DNA from: Dyadobacter chenhuakuii
GTDB taxonomy: Bacteria > Bacteroidota > Bacteroidia > Cytophagales > Spirosomataceae
Assembly: GCF_023821985.2 (NCBI RefSeq)
Contig: NZ_CP098805.1
Span: 3,348,001 to 3,412,000 of the forward strand
Reading direction: 5' to 3'
DNA: 64,000 bases
Part shown: positions 8,231 to 15,704 of the stretch, piece after piece
Position numbering within the stretch: position 1 is the first letter of the stretch
Layout of the letters: each line of letters opens with the position of its first letter
Program-made: the position numbers and the translations under genes
The notes under the pieces: generated by a model
Databases searched by the model: none
What the model saw: only the letters and a program-made list of their open reading frames with translations
What the model was told of the DNA's origin: nothing

Positions 8231-9621
8231 TATGCGTTAATTTTCAAATGAAATGATTTTGGTCGGGTCAATGCTTCATAACCGACCGTGGAAAGCGTGC
8301 AGCCTCTGCCAGAATTCTTTACACCTGTCCATGCCAGGGCAGGATCTAAATAATCGCAGCGGTTCATGAACCAGGTTCCGGTTTCTACTTGCTCGCCTAT
8401 TGCCAGCGCAGCTTCTATATCCGACGTCCAGATGGAAGCAGTAAGCCCGTATTGGCTGTCATTCATCAACCTGATGGCCTCTTCATCACTTTCCACAGGC
8501 ATAATGCCCACCACCGGCGCGAATGTTTCTTCGGTCATCACATTCATGTTATGGTTCACATTAACAAGCACTTGTGGTGCAAAATACGGCGTCCCGGACT
8601 GGTGTGCAGGGAAGAGTTCCGGATCGATCAATGCCGTAGCACCTTGCGAAATGGCTTCATTTATCTGCTTTTGCGCAAATTCAGCTGCCGCCGTGCGGAC
8701 CATCGGGCCGAGCGTTGTTCCGGTGTTTGTAGGATCTCCCAAAGTGTAAGTTCTGGTCAATGCTGCAAAGTCAGTAACAAACTGATCATAAACGTCCTTA
8801 TGCACATAAATCCGTTCGATCCCACAGCACGATTGCCCTGAATTAAAGAACGAACCGTCCACGAGATTTTCAATCGCGTCTGCCAGATCAGCATCCGCGC
8901 GCACATAGGCAGGATCTTTGCCGCCCAATTCCAGTCCGCCAATGATAAAACGTTCATTAATCGCCTTCTGAACTGCATGTCCACCTTCTACCGAGCCTGT
9001 AAATGCCACGTAATCAATGCGCGTATCCACAATCACCCGGGCCACCTGCTCATGATTTAAATGCAGATATTGAAATACACCCTCAGGCAAACCAGCATAT
9101 TCGAAAGCCGCGGCATAGCGCTCGGCACACAATGGTGTTTGCTGCGCATGCTTCAAGACAACCGCATTACCAGCCATAATAGCCGGAATTACGGAATTCA
9201 CGGAAGTAAGATAAGGATAATTCCACGGCGCAACCACGAAGACAACGCCCAACGGATCCCTCCGGATAAACCTTTTAAACCCTGCAATTTCCTCCACTTC
9301 CACATCGGCCAGCGCTTTCGGTGCGATGGAAATCATATAATTGGCGCGTTCCTGAAATCCTTTTCTGATCTCATTGGCCGTATACCGGATCGGCCGGCCC
9401 ATTTGCCAGGTCAGTTCCAGTCCAATTTCATCTGCATTATTCAGGAAATATTCCACCGCTTTCCGGCAGATCGCTTCCCGTTCATCCAGCGAAGTTTTTC
9501 GCCATTCTTTTTGTGCAGCAACGGCCTTAGCCAATGCTGTTTCAACTTCCTGCGGCTCTGCTAAGGTGCGTTCCACATATACGGAGCCGTCAATCGGGCT
9601 TATCGTTTTTTGAGTTGCCAT
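8230..9621 (-). CDS. NAD(P)-dependent aldehyde dehydrogenase
   Basis: A 463-residue ALDH superfamily enzyme. The catalytic cysteine is in FFNSGQSCCGIERIYVH, the general-base glutamate in GLELGGKDPAYV, and the cofactor-contact motif in VVAPWNYPY. It oxidises an aldehyde to the acid. It is shorter than many ALDHs (about 480-500), mainly at the N-terminus. The gene starts two bases after the SDR stop and ends inside the start codon of the amidotransferase gene, so the three enzymes are translated as a block. With the SDR upstream it forms an alcohol-to-aldehyde-to-acid pair. Confidence 0.9.
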   Translation of the reverse strand: MATQKTISPIDGSVYVERTLAEPQEVETALAKAVAAQKEWRKTSLDEREAICRKAVEYFLNNADEIGLELTWQMGRPIRYTANEIRKGFQERANYMISIAPKALADVEVEEIAGFKRFIRRDPLGVVFVVAPWNYPYLTSVNSVIPAIMAGNAVVLKHAQQTPLCAERYAAAFEYAGLPEGVFQYLHLNHEQVARVIVDTRIDYVAFTGSVEGGHAVQKAINERFIIGGLELGGKDPAYVRADADLADAIENLVDGSFFNSGQSCCGIERIYVHKDVYDQFVTDFAALTRTYTLGDPTNTGTTLGPMVRTAAAEFAQKQINEAISQGATALIDPELFPAHQSGTPYFAPQVLVNVNHNMNVMTEETFAPVVGIMPVESDEEAIRLMNDSQYGLTASIWTSDIEAALAIGEQVETGTWFMNRCDYLDPALAWTGVKNSGRGCTLSTVGYEALTRPKSFHLKINA

Positions 9622-9623
9622 GA

Positions 9624-10397
9624 TCAGAGGGGCGTTACATAGGCAGAAGTGATCCCGCCGTCTACCAGAAAATCCGTTCCTGTTACAAATGAGGATTCAT
9701 CGGAAGCGAGGAACAATGCGGCATAAGCCATTTCTTTCGCCTCGCCGAAGCGGCCCATGGGAATGTGGACAAGCCTGCGTTGTTTTTTCTCTTCGGTATT
9801 TAAAAATTTCATCAGCAACTCCGTGCGCAGCGGACCGGGACACAATGCATTGACGCGGATATTTTCACGCGCATGAATAATGGCCAGCTCGCGCGTCAAC
9901 GCCAAAACAGCTCCTTTACTAGCTGTATAAGCAATCTGCGGAGTAGCAGCACCTAATATTGCGACGAAAGAGGCAGTGTTGATTATCGAACCGCCGCCTG
10001 CGCGCTGCAATGCAGGAATGCCGTATTTACAGCCTAAAAACACCCCTTTTGCATTGATATTCATCGTCAGGTCCCAGATGGACTCGTCGGTTGTCATCGC
10101 ATTGTCATCGTCGCTGTGCATAATGCCTGCGTTGTTGAAAATGATGTTGAGCTTGCCGAATTTTTCTTCCGCGAATGCAACAGCCGCCTCATTATCAGCG
10201 GCTTTGGAAACGTCCGAATGCAGGAAAAACGCCTCGCCTCCGTTAGCAACGATCTCATCCGCAGTTTCCTGTCCGGCCGCATCATTGACGTCGGTAACAA
10301 CAACTTTTGCTCCTTCTTTGGCAAACAAAAGTGCAGTTTCACGCCCGATTCCGCCACTTCCGCCGGTTATCAGCGCAACTTTATTTTCTAAACGCAT
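9624..10397 (-). CDS. Short-chain dehydrogenase/reductase (SDR)
   Basis: A classical SDR of 257 residues. It shows the glycine-rich cofactor motif TGGSGGIGRE, the NNAG motif, and the active site Ser with Y-T-A-S-K (AYTASKGA). An acidic residue at the end of the second strand (VVVTDVND) favours NAD(H). The open frame extends to an ATG at 10445, which would overlap the ligase gene upstream, but I choose the ATG at 10397 because SDRs begin just before the KVALITGG strand. It lies 34 bases downstream of the glutamine-synthetase-like gene and 2 bases upstream of the ALDH gene. An alcohol dehydrogenase step in the proposed pathway fits; the substrate is unknown. Confidence 0.88.
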   Translation of the reverse strand: MRLENKVALITGGSGGIGRETALLFAKEGAKVVVTDVNDAAGQETADEIVANGGEAFFLHSDVSKAADNEAAVAFAEEKFGKLNIIFNNAGIMHSDDDNAMTTDESIWDLTMNINAKGVFLGCKYGIPALQRAGGGSIINTASFVAILGAATPQIAYTASKGAVLALTRELAIIHARENIRVNALCPGPLRTELLMKFLNTEEKKQRRLVHIPMGRFGEAKEMAYAALFLASDESSFVTGTDFLVDGGITSAYVTPL

Positions 10398-10431
10398 GGA
10401 TTTTATGGGGTTAATATGGATAGTAATTGAG

Positions 10432-11808
10432 TTATATCTGTTCAAAATACCGCTTTCTTTCCCAGTCCGTCACGGACGTGTCGTACGCCCTTTGCTCGGA
10501 TCTGAAAAAATGGCTGTAATGCTCGACGACTTCTTTGCCAAATGTATTTTTAGCAAATTCACTGTTTTCAAATAATGTTGTGGCTTCTGCGAGCGTATAA
10601 GGAACGCGTGGCAAATGCGCCGCGGCATAAATGTCCCCGATGAAACATTCCGGCGGCTCTATTTTGTTTTTGATCCCATCCAGACCCGAAGCTAATGATG
10701 CTGCAAAAGCGAGATACGGATTGCAGTCCGCTCCCGGGATGCGGCATTCAATGCGCAAGCTGGCGCCGCTTCCTACTACACGGAAGCCTGCCGTCCGGTT
10801 GTCGTAACTCCATGCAAGGCGCGTGGGTGCCCAGGAACCATCTACAAAACGCTTGTATGAATTGATCGTAGGCGCATAAAACGGCATCACATCCGGCACA
10901 TGCTGGATCCAGCCCCCCAAAAACCAGCGAAAAATATCAGAACCTTTCACCGGCCCGAATTCCTGATCGCCTGCAAATGCATTCTGGCCATCTTTCCACA
11001 AACTCATGTGAATATGGCTGCTGGAACCGGCCTGGTCGGATTGAAACTTGGCCATGAAGGTCACAGACAGGCCCATGGCGTCCGCCACTTCTTTCAAACA
11101 TTGCTTGTAAACCACATGGTTATCGGCCATAGGAAGCACTTCTGCATACTTTACATTCAATTCATGCTGCCCCAGTCCCCATTCACCTTTTGAAGTTTCA
11201 ATTTCGATGCCCGAATTTTTCAAATGCCGCCTTACTGCGGAAGTATATTTTTCATTACGCGTTCCTTGCATAATGTGGTAGTCTTCAAGATAATAGCCTG
11301 CCGGTGTCAGGTTTTGATAATTTTGCTGGAATGCTTGTTTATAGCTGTTTTCCAACAGATAATATTCAAGTTCAGAGGCCGCAAAGCATTGTAAACCATC
11401 TCCTTGCAATATTTCCAGCTGTTTTTTCAAAATCGATCTTGGACCGATTGACTCCAATGCATGCAATTTCTCATTATGCAGGTCACAAATTACCAATGCC
11501 GTCTTGTCCAGCCAATCCGCGATCCGCATTGTTGCGAGATCGGGCACGAGGTGAAAATCACCATAACCAAGCTCCCAATTGGCATATTTATAGCCCGGAA
11601 CCGGGTCCATAGCCATGTCTGTTGTGAGCAGATAATTACATCCGTGCGTGCCTGATTTAATCACCGAATCGAGGAAATAATCGGCATCCACACGCTTGCC
11701 CATCAGGCGGCCATAATGGTCTGTGAAAGCAACAACGATGGTTTCTATCAACCCTTCCCCGATCTTAGCTGTAAGTTCTTCTTGCGTAAGGAATCCTCTT
11801 TTACTCAT
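10432..11808 (-). CDS. Glutamine-synthetase-family gamma-glutamyl ligase (PuuA-like)
   Basis: A 458-residue member of the glutamine synthetase superfamily. The N-terminal beta-grasp part has VVAFTDHYGRLMGKRV, the catalytic part has SSSHIHMSLW (ATP/metal region), NSYKRF, and GADCNPYLAFA near the end. No adenylylation-site region of the classical GlnA type is apparent, and SSSHIHMSL departs from the usual GSGMH-type sequence of biosynthetic GlnA. These points favour the PuuA-like group, which joins glutamate to an amine to give a gamma-glutamylamide. The following genes encode an SDR, an ALDH and a GATase, the enzyme classes expected to process such an amide. The amine cannot be named from sequence. 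Confidence 0.85.
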   Translation of the reverse strand: MSKRGFLTQEELTAKIGEGLIETIVVAFTDHYGRLMGKRVDADYFLDSVIKSGTHGCNYLLTTDMAMDPVPGYKYANWELGYGDFHLVPDLATMRIADWLDKTALVICDLHNEKLHALESIGPRSILKKQLEILQGDGLQCFAASELEYYLLENSYKQAFQQNYQNLTPAGYYLEDYHIMQGTRNEKYTSAVRRHLKNSGIEIETSKGEWGLGQHELNVKYAEVLPMADNHVVYKQCLKEVADAMGLSVTFMAKFQSDQAGSSSHIHMSLWKDGQNAFAGDQEFGPVKGSDIFRWFLGGWIQHVPDVMPFYAPTINSYKRFVDGSWAPTRLAWSYDNRTAGFRVVGSGASLRIECRIPGADCNPYLAFAASLASGLDGIKNKIEPPECFIGDIYAAAHLPRVPYTLAEATTLFENSEFAKNTFGKEVVEHYSHFFRSEQRAYDTSVTDWERKRYFEQI

Positions 11809-11836
11809 TGGAAAGGGTTAATTTTTGAAATTGGTA

Positions 11837-12451
11837 TCAACGCAACTTGTCTATTTTGGTATTTAGCGGAAACTTCAAAACCACTTTTTTCCCCGATGCT
11901 TTTTCCAAAACCGGGGTCAGTATTTTGCGGGCATTGATCTGGGTCTGTTCCAAAATTCCCATATCAAGAGCTGATCGCTGGATTTGCTTTTCCGCCTGTT
12001 TATATGCTTCCTGGACAAGCTTGGCTTCTTCATTGAAAGCATATTCTGTATTGTAAACCCTTGATTTACTATGGTCTATCTTAAAAACACAAAGTTCCGG
12101 CTCAGGCATATTCACAACCAGTGTTTCGGCTTCGGATGTAATGTCGGCAATTTCAACTTTGGTCAGATCAATACAGCCGATCGCCTCGCCCTGGACGATT
12201 AGTATAGCCTTCGCATTGGGCAGCCACATTTTTGTAATCTGCTGTTCAACAACGTCTTTAAAATTATATTTTACCAATTCCAACTTACCCATTGTCGTTA
12301 TTTCCTCCAAAACCAGCGCGTGCGTCGTCTCGGATTTTTCCTGGCTGCCCAGCCAATCCGGCACCCAGTTACCCGCCCTGAAATTACTCCATATCGATTG
12401 AAGCCCGGCCAGCAAAAGGATCAACACAAGCAAACGCACTATCCAACGCAT
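11837..12451 (-). CDS. DUF4230 family protein, membrane-anchored
   Basis: A 204-residue protein with one N-terminal hydrophobic segment (WIVRLLVLILLLAGLQSIW) and a soluble domain outside the inner membrane. The run VLEEITTMGKLELVKYNFKDVVE and the later helical stretch rich in Glu, Lys and Gln match the DUF4230 family common in Bacteroidota, whose function is unknown. It lies 11 bases after the transporter gene and 28 bases before the ligase gene, on the same strand, so it probably belongs to the same transcript, but nothing in it suggests a catalytic role. Confidence 0.75.
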   Translation of the reverse strand: MRWIVRLLVLILLLAGLQSIWSNFRAGNWVPDWLGSQEKSETTHALVLEEITTMGKLELVKYNFKDVVEQQITKMWLPNAKAILIVQGEAIGCIDLTKVEIADITSEAETLVVNMPEPELCVFKIDHSKSRVYNTEYAFNEEAKLVQEAYKQAEKQIQRSALDMGILEQTQINARKILTPVLEKASGKKVVLKFPLNTKIDKLR

Positions 12452-12462
12452 ATCATTCTGTT

Positions 12463-13482
12463 TTAATTAATAATCCGCTCCTCCTCGTTCAAACGCGCCA
12501 TCCGCTGCGCAATGATACTCGCCGCAATTAGTTGCAAAGCATGATAAATCATGATCGGAAGCAACATTAACCCTGCCTGAGCGCCTGGAAAAAGCACTTT
12601 GGACATTACTGCGCCCTGCACCAGGGATTTTTTGGAACCGCAGAATACGGCCGTGATCCTGTCCTCATGGTTGAAATGTAACAGGTTGCTGATGAATGTG
12701 AGCAGGAAATAAATCCCGAAAAACAGCGACAGCATTCCTATCCCTAAAAATACAATTTCTTTTAGTCCCAGCGAACTAAACAAATGCTCCCCGAACGATT
12801 CGCAAAAAGAGGTGTAAACGATAAGCAAAATCGAAAACTGATCGAAATAGCGGATGTATTTTTTATATCGCTCCGCAAAATGGCCCCATCTTTTATTCAA
12901 TGCAATGCCTGCACAAACTGGTAATAATACTTGTAAAGACAACTTTCCGACTACTGAAAGCAGATCAAAATGCCCGGGACCGGCGTGCCCAGTGCCCGCA
13001 TCCATCACCAGCCCCATCCATAATGGTGTAAGAAAAACGCCGATCAGGCTCGAAATGCTTGCGTTGAAGATGGCCGCCGGAATATTGCCTTTCGCGATGG
13101 AAACCATAACAACGGACGACGACACCGTGGAAGGAAGCGCCGTCAGAAAGAATATCGCCAGCCATAATGTCTGGCTGTCACCCGATTTGAAAAGGGGCCG
13201 GAAAGCCAGGGCAAGCAATGGAAAAAGGACAAATGTGGATAAATGCACCATTACATGCAACTTCCAGTTAACCAGGCCCGCGCGCAGTTTTTCAGGACTT
13301 AACCTTAACCCGTAAAAGAAGAAAATGATGGAAACGGCAATGGTAGAGATTTCTGAAAGCGGCAATGGACTGTCATTCATGCCTGGGTATGGCCAGAGCC
13401 AGGCCAGCAGGATCATGCTTAGCAAAGCAAGCATAAAGCCGTCCAAACCTGCTTTTTTGGCTGTATCAAATATTTTACTCAT
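12463..13482 (-). CDS. Bile acid:sodium symporter-like (SBF-like) transporter
   Basis: A 339-residue inner-membrane protein with about ten helices. GLRLSPEKLRAGLVNWKLH and the helix break TALPSTVSSSVVMVSIAKGN match the SBF-like group related to SLC10A7 and E. coli YfeH. Most such proteins are transporters of organic anions or unknown compounds. It is the first gene of the seven-gene leftward run, so a role in importing the substrate of the downstream enzymes is possible but untested. A perfect 6-bp inverted repeat lies 11 bases before its start codon. Confidence 0.82.
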   Translation of the reverse strand: MSKIFDTAKKAGLDGFMLALLSMILLAWLWPYPGMNDSPLPLSEISTIAVSIIFFFYGLRLSPEKLRAGLVNWKLHVMVHLSTFVLFPLLALAFRPLFKSGDSQTLWLAIFFLTALPSTVSSSVVMVSIAKGNIPAAIFNASISSLIGVFLTPLWMGLVMDAGTGHAGPGHFDLLSVVGKLSLQVLLPVCAGIALNKRWGHFAERYKKYIRYFDQFSILLIVYTSFCESFGEHLFSSLGLKEIVFLGIGMLSLFFGIYFLLTFISNLLHFNHEDRITAVFCGSKKSLVQGAVMSKVLFPGAQAGLMLLPIMIYHALQLIAASIIAQRMARLNEEERIIN

Positions 13483-13492
13483 CGGTTCCCAA

Positions 13493-13510
13493 TATAGGTT
13501 GTTTCCTATA
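13493..13510. promoter_or_regulatory. Inverted repeat before the SBF-like/ligase gene run
   Basis: TATAGG-N6-CCTATA is a perfect inverted repeat directly upstream of the first gene of the run. It could be an operator or a leader hairpin; no regulator gene lies next to it. Confidence 0.3.
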
Positions 13511-13600
13511 GAAGGCGAAAAGTTTAATCTAAAATTCCTTTCAGACCGAAATATTTTACCTTAAAAGCAGATCGGCGGCAACCAGATTAAACGAAGCAAG

Positions 13601-14767
13601 TTATCTGGCGACGAGGTCCGGCTGTAATGCGCGCAGGTTTTTCTTAGGTTTCCTGGACTGCTTTTTCCTTCTGCCCCACCAGATAATCGTTCCGGTTACG
13701 GGCAGGCTGGCACAAATTAGGCTGGCCAGAAAAACAATGATCTTGCCCGGAAGCCCTAAAATAGCCCCTACGTGAATGTCATAATTCATTCTCCGCAATG
13801 TATTTGCAAAGTCGGCATCCTTAAAACGGCCGGAATAAGGGCCGGTCATTTTTATTTTTTTAAGGGAATACTGGTCAAAATAATTGTAATCAACATTGTA
13901 GTAAGTCCCAGCCCTGAAATTCACGAAAGAGAAGATCGATTCAGATTTGGTATGCGGAATCGAAACATTGATCCCCTCATTAACCGGATATTCCTTTTTC
14001 AATGCAAGCCATGCCTTGTCGACAGCGGTAATAGGCGTAAACGCACCGGCTAGCAATGTTGAATCCGAAGCTGGAAGGTAATATTCGTCCGAGCCCTTAC
14101 CGCCCGTTGCCGTATAAAGTCCCTGGGAAAACCATTTGAAACCCCAAACCAGCCCTGTAAAGCCTAATAGGAAGCCGATTGACAAAACATAAAAACCGAA
14201 AACGTTGTGCAGATCGTAATTTTTCCGCCTCCACGCCGCATTCCATTTGATTGAGAAGCGCTGTTTTGCTGCCGATTTATTTTTGGGCCACCAAAGCACA
14301 AGTCCGCTGATCAACATCACAAGGAAAACCAATGTCGCCGACGCCACAATGGGCTGGCCGATGGTCGGCGGCAACCATAAATAATAATGTCCGTGTAAGA
14401 TAAAGTGGAAAAAATCGCCTTTTTCGTTCCAGACGTGCTGCACTTCGGCCGTGTAAGGATTCACATAGACGACATAATAATATTCAGGATTCGCATTGTA
14501 AAAGCCCACTTCTGCATTGCGCGTCGGGACGCCATATAGCACGCCGTTTGCCTTTTTGCCGGGAAGCATTTTTTCAGCGCTTGCCTGTAAAACCGATGGA
14601 GGCAGCACTTTGGCATTTACCGGCGGCTCTACAAACATGTAAGGTTGTGTAAAGCTTTTTATTTCGTGCTCAAAAGCCAGGATACAACCCGTTATGGCTA
14701 CTACAAACACGATAATCCCGGATGTCAGGCCAAGGTAAAGATGTAATTTCCCGATCAGTTTCTTCAT
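13601..14767 (-). CDS. PepSY-associated transmembrane protein (PiuB-like)
   Basis: A protein of about 388 residues with four transmembrane helices and a large extracytoplasmic part. It opens with KLIGKLHLYLGLTSGIIVFVVAITGCILAFEHEI and contains the later conserved HNVFGFYVLSIGFLLGFTGLVWGFKW, the hallmark of PepSY_TM proteins. Members are often near siderophore receptors and have been linked to ferric-siderophore reduction. No iron receptor is beside it here. The open frame begins at 14800, but the ATG at 14767 gives the usual MKKLIGKLHLYLG start. The C-terminus is strongly basic. Confidence 0.85.
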   Translation of the reverse strand: MKKLIGKLHLYLGLTSGIIVFVVAITGCILAFEHEIKSFTQPYMFVEPPVNAKVLPPSVLQASAEKMLPGKKANGVLYGVPTRNAEVGFYNANPEYYYVVYVNPYTAEVQHVWNEKGDFFHFILHGHYYLWLPPTIGQPIVASATLVFLVMLISGLVLWWPKNKSAAKQRFSIKWNAAWRRKNYDLHNVFGFYVLSIGFLLGFTGLVWGFKWFSQGLYTATGGKGSDEYYLPASDSTLLAGAFTPITAVDKAWLALKKEYPVNEGINVSIPHTKSESIFSFVNFRAGTYYNVDYNYFDQYSLKKIKMTGPYSGRFKDADFANTLRRMNYDIHVGAILGLPGKIIVFLASLICASLPVTGTIIWWGRRKKQSRKPKKNLRALQPDLVAR

Positions 14768-14830
14768 TGACGCAATGTTCCTATCACTATTTAGACTCAA
14801 TCAAATTACTAATGTAGTGCGAACATTTTA

Positions 14831-14876
14831 AAAAACAAGAAATCCCGGTCGATCAGGACCAGGATTTCTTGTTTTT
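14831..14876 (-). terminator. Rho-independent terminator of the carbonic anhydrase gene
   Basis: CAAGAAATCC (14836-14845) and GGATTTCTTG (14862-14871) pair perfectly over a 16-base loop. The A-run on the left is the T-run of a minus-strand terminator; a T-run on the right lets it work both ways. The stop codon of the gene overlaps its right edge. Confidence 0.75.
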
Positions 14877-15508
14877 CAGTCAAATTGATACTTGTAAATG
14901 CCGGTAACCTCAGTGCCTGGCGGCATGTCGATGATTGGCTTTAAGATGCCGTCGTGCATTCCATAAACCCAACCATGTAAATGCAAAGACTGGTTTTTCT
15001 TCCACGCCCGTTGTACAATGTCGGTTTTGGCAAGATTTTTCACCTGCTGGATCACATTCAGCTCAACGAGCCTGTCAAAACGCTTGCCTTGATCGTCGAT
15101 GGCTTCCAGTTCAGTTTCATGCTTGTCGTACACATCTTTAATGTTGCACAACCATTTGTTGATCAAACCAAAATCATTGTTTGTCATAGCAGCTCTCACG
15201 CCGCCACATTGGTAATGTCCAACGACCAGAATGTGCTTGACATGCAGCACTTCAACCGCATATTGCAGCACGCTCAGCATGTTCATATCCGTATGCACGA
15301 CCAGGTTGGCCACATTGCGGTGCACAAACATTTCACCGGGCCGCGAGCCCGTAAGGTCTTCCGCCGGAACGCGGCTGTCGGCACACCCGATCCATAAAAA
15401 ATCGGGCTTTTGATCTTTGGCAAGAATCTCGAAATAAGATTCATCCACGCCTAACTGCTCGGCAGCCCAGGTCTTATTGAAGTCCAGCAGCCTTTGATAT
15501 TGTTCCAT
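14876..15508 (-). CDS. Beta-class carbonic anhydrase
   Basis: A 210-residue zinc enzyme that interconverts CO2 and bicarbonate. The zinc ligands and catalytic Asp-Arg pair are in GCADSRVPAEDL, and the second ligand set is in VVGHYQCGGVRAA. The layout matches the Can/CynT group. The frame is open to an ATG at 15574, but the ATG at 15508 yields EQYQRLLDFNKTWAAEQ, the typical N-terminus. It diverges from ileS and is followed by a clear terminator. It probably supplies bicarbonate for carboxylation reactions and pH balance. Confidence 0.93.
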   Translation of the reverse strand: MEQYQRLLDFNKTWAAEQLGVDESYFEILAKDQKPDFLWIGCADSRVPAEDLTGSRPGEMFVHRNVANLVVHTDMNMLSVLQYAVEVLHVKHILVVGHYQCGGVRAAMTNNDFGLINKWLCNIKDVYDKHETELEAIDDQGKRFDRLVELNVIQQVKNLAKTDIVQRAWKKNQSLHLHGWVYGMHDGILKPIIDMPPGTEVTGIYKYQFD

Positions 15509-15610
15509 ATATATTTTGAGTAGTGTTACAGCTTGTGAAAGCGCTGCAAAATAAGAATATGCTTTCACATTCATTGAAATCCAAGCATCCTTTTAGCAGA
15601 AAAAAAATCG

Positions 15611-15618
15611 TAATTTTG
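15611..15618 (+). promoter_or_regulatory. Bacteroidota-type -7 element for ileS
   Basis: TAATTTTG matches TAnnTTTG. It leaves a leader of about 80 bases before the ileS start. I see no T-box in the leader. Confidence 0.45.
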
Positions 15619-15704
15619 CGCTCTTAAAATCCCGTTTGGTGTTATTAATACATTGTTTTTACATTAGAAAGCTAATAGTCTAGCGCTAACAGCTAACAGC
15701 ACAT

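Noticed and set aside
10398-10445. Sixteen-residue N-terminal extension of the SDR
   Set aside because: It would overlap the ligase gene and adds residues before the conserved first strand; SDRs begin at MRLENKVALITGG.
9976-10575. 199-residue plus-strand frame opposite the SDR and ligase genes
   Set aside because: Antisense shadow; the SDR and glutamine-synthetase motifs are on the minus strand.
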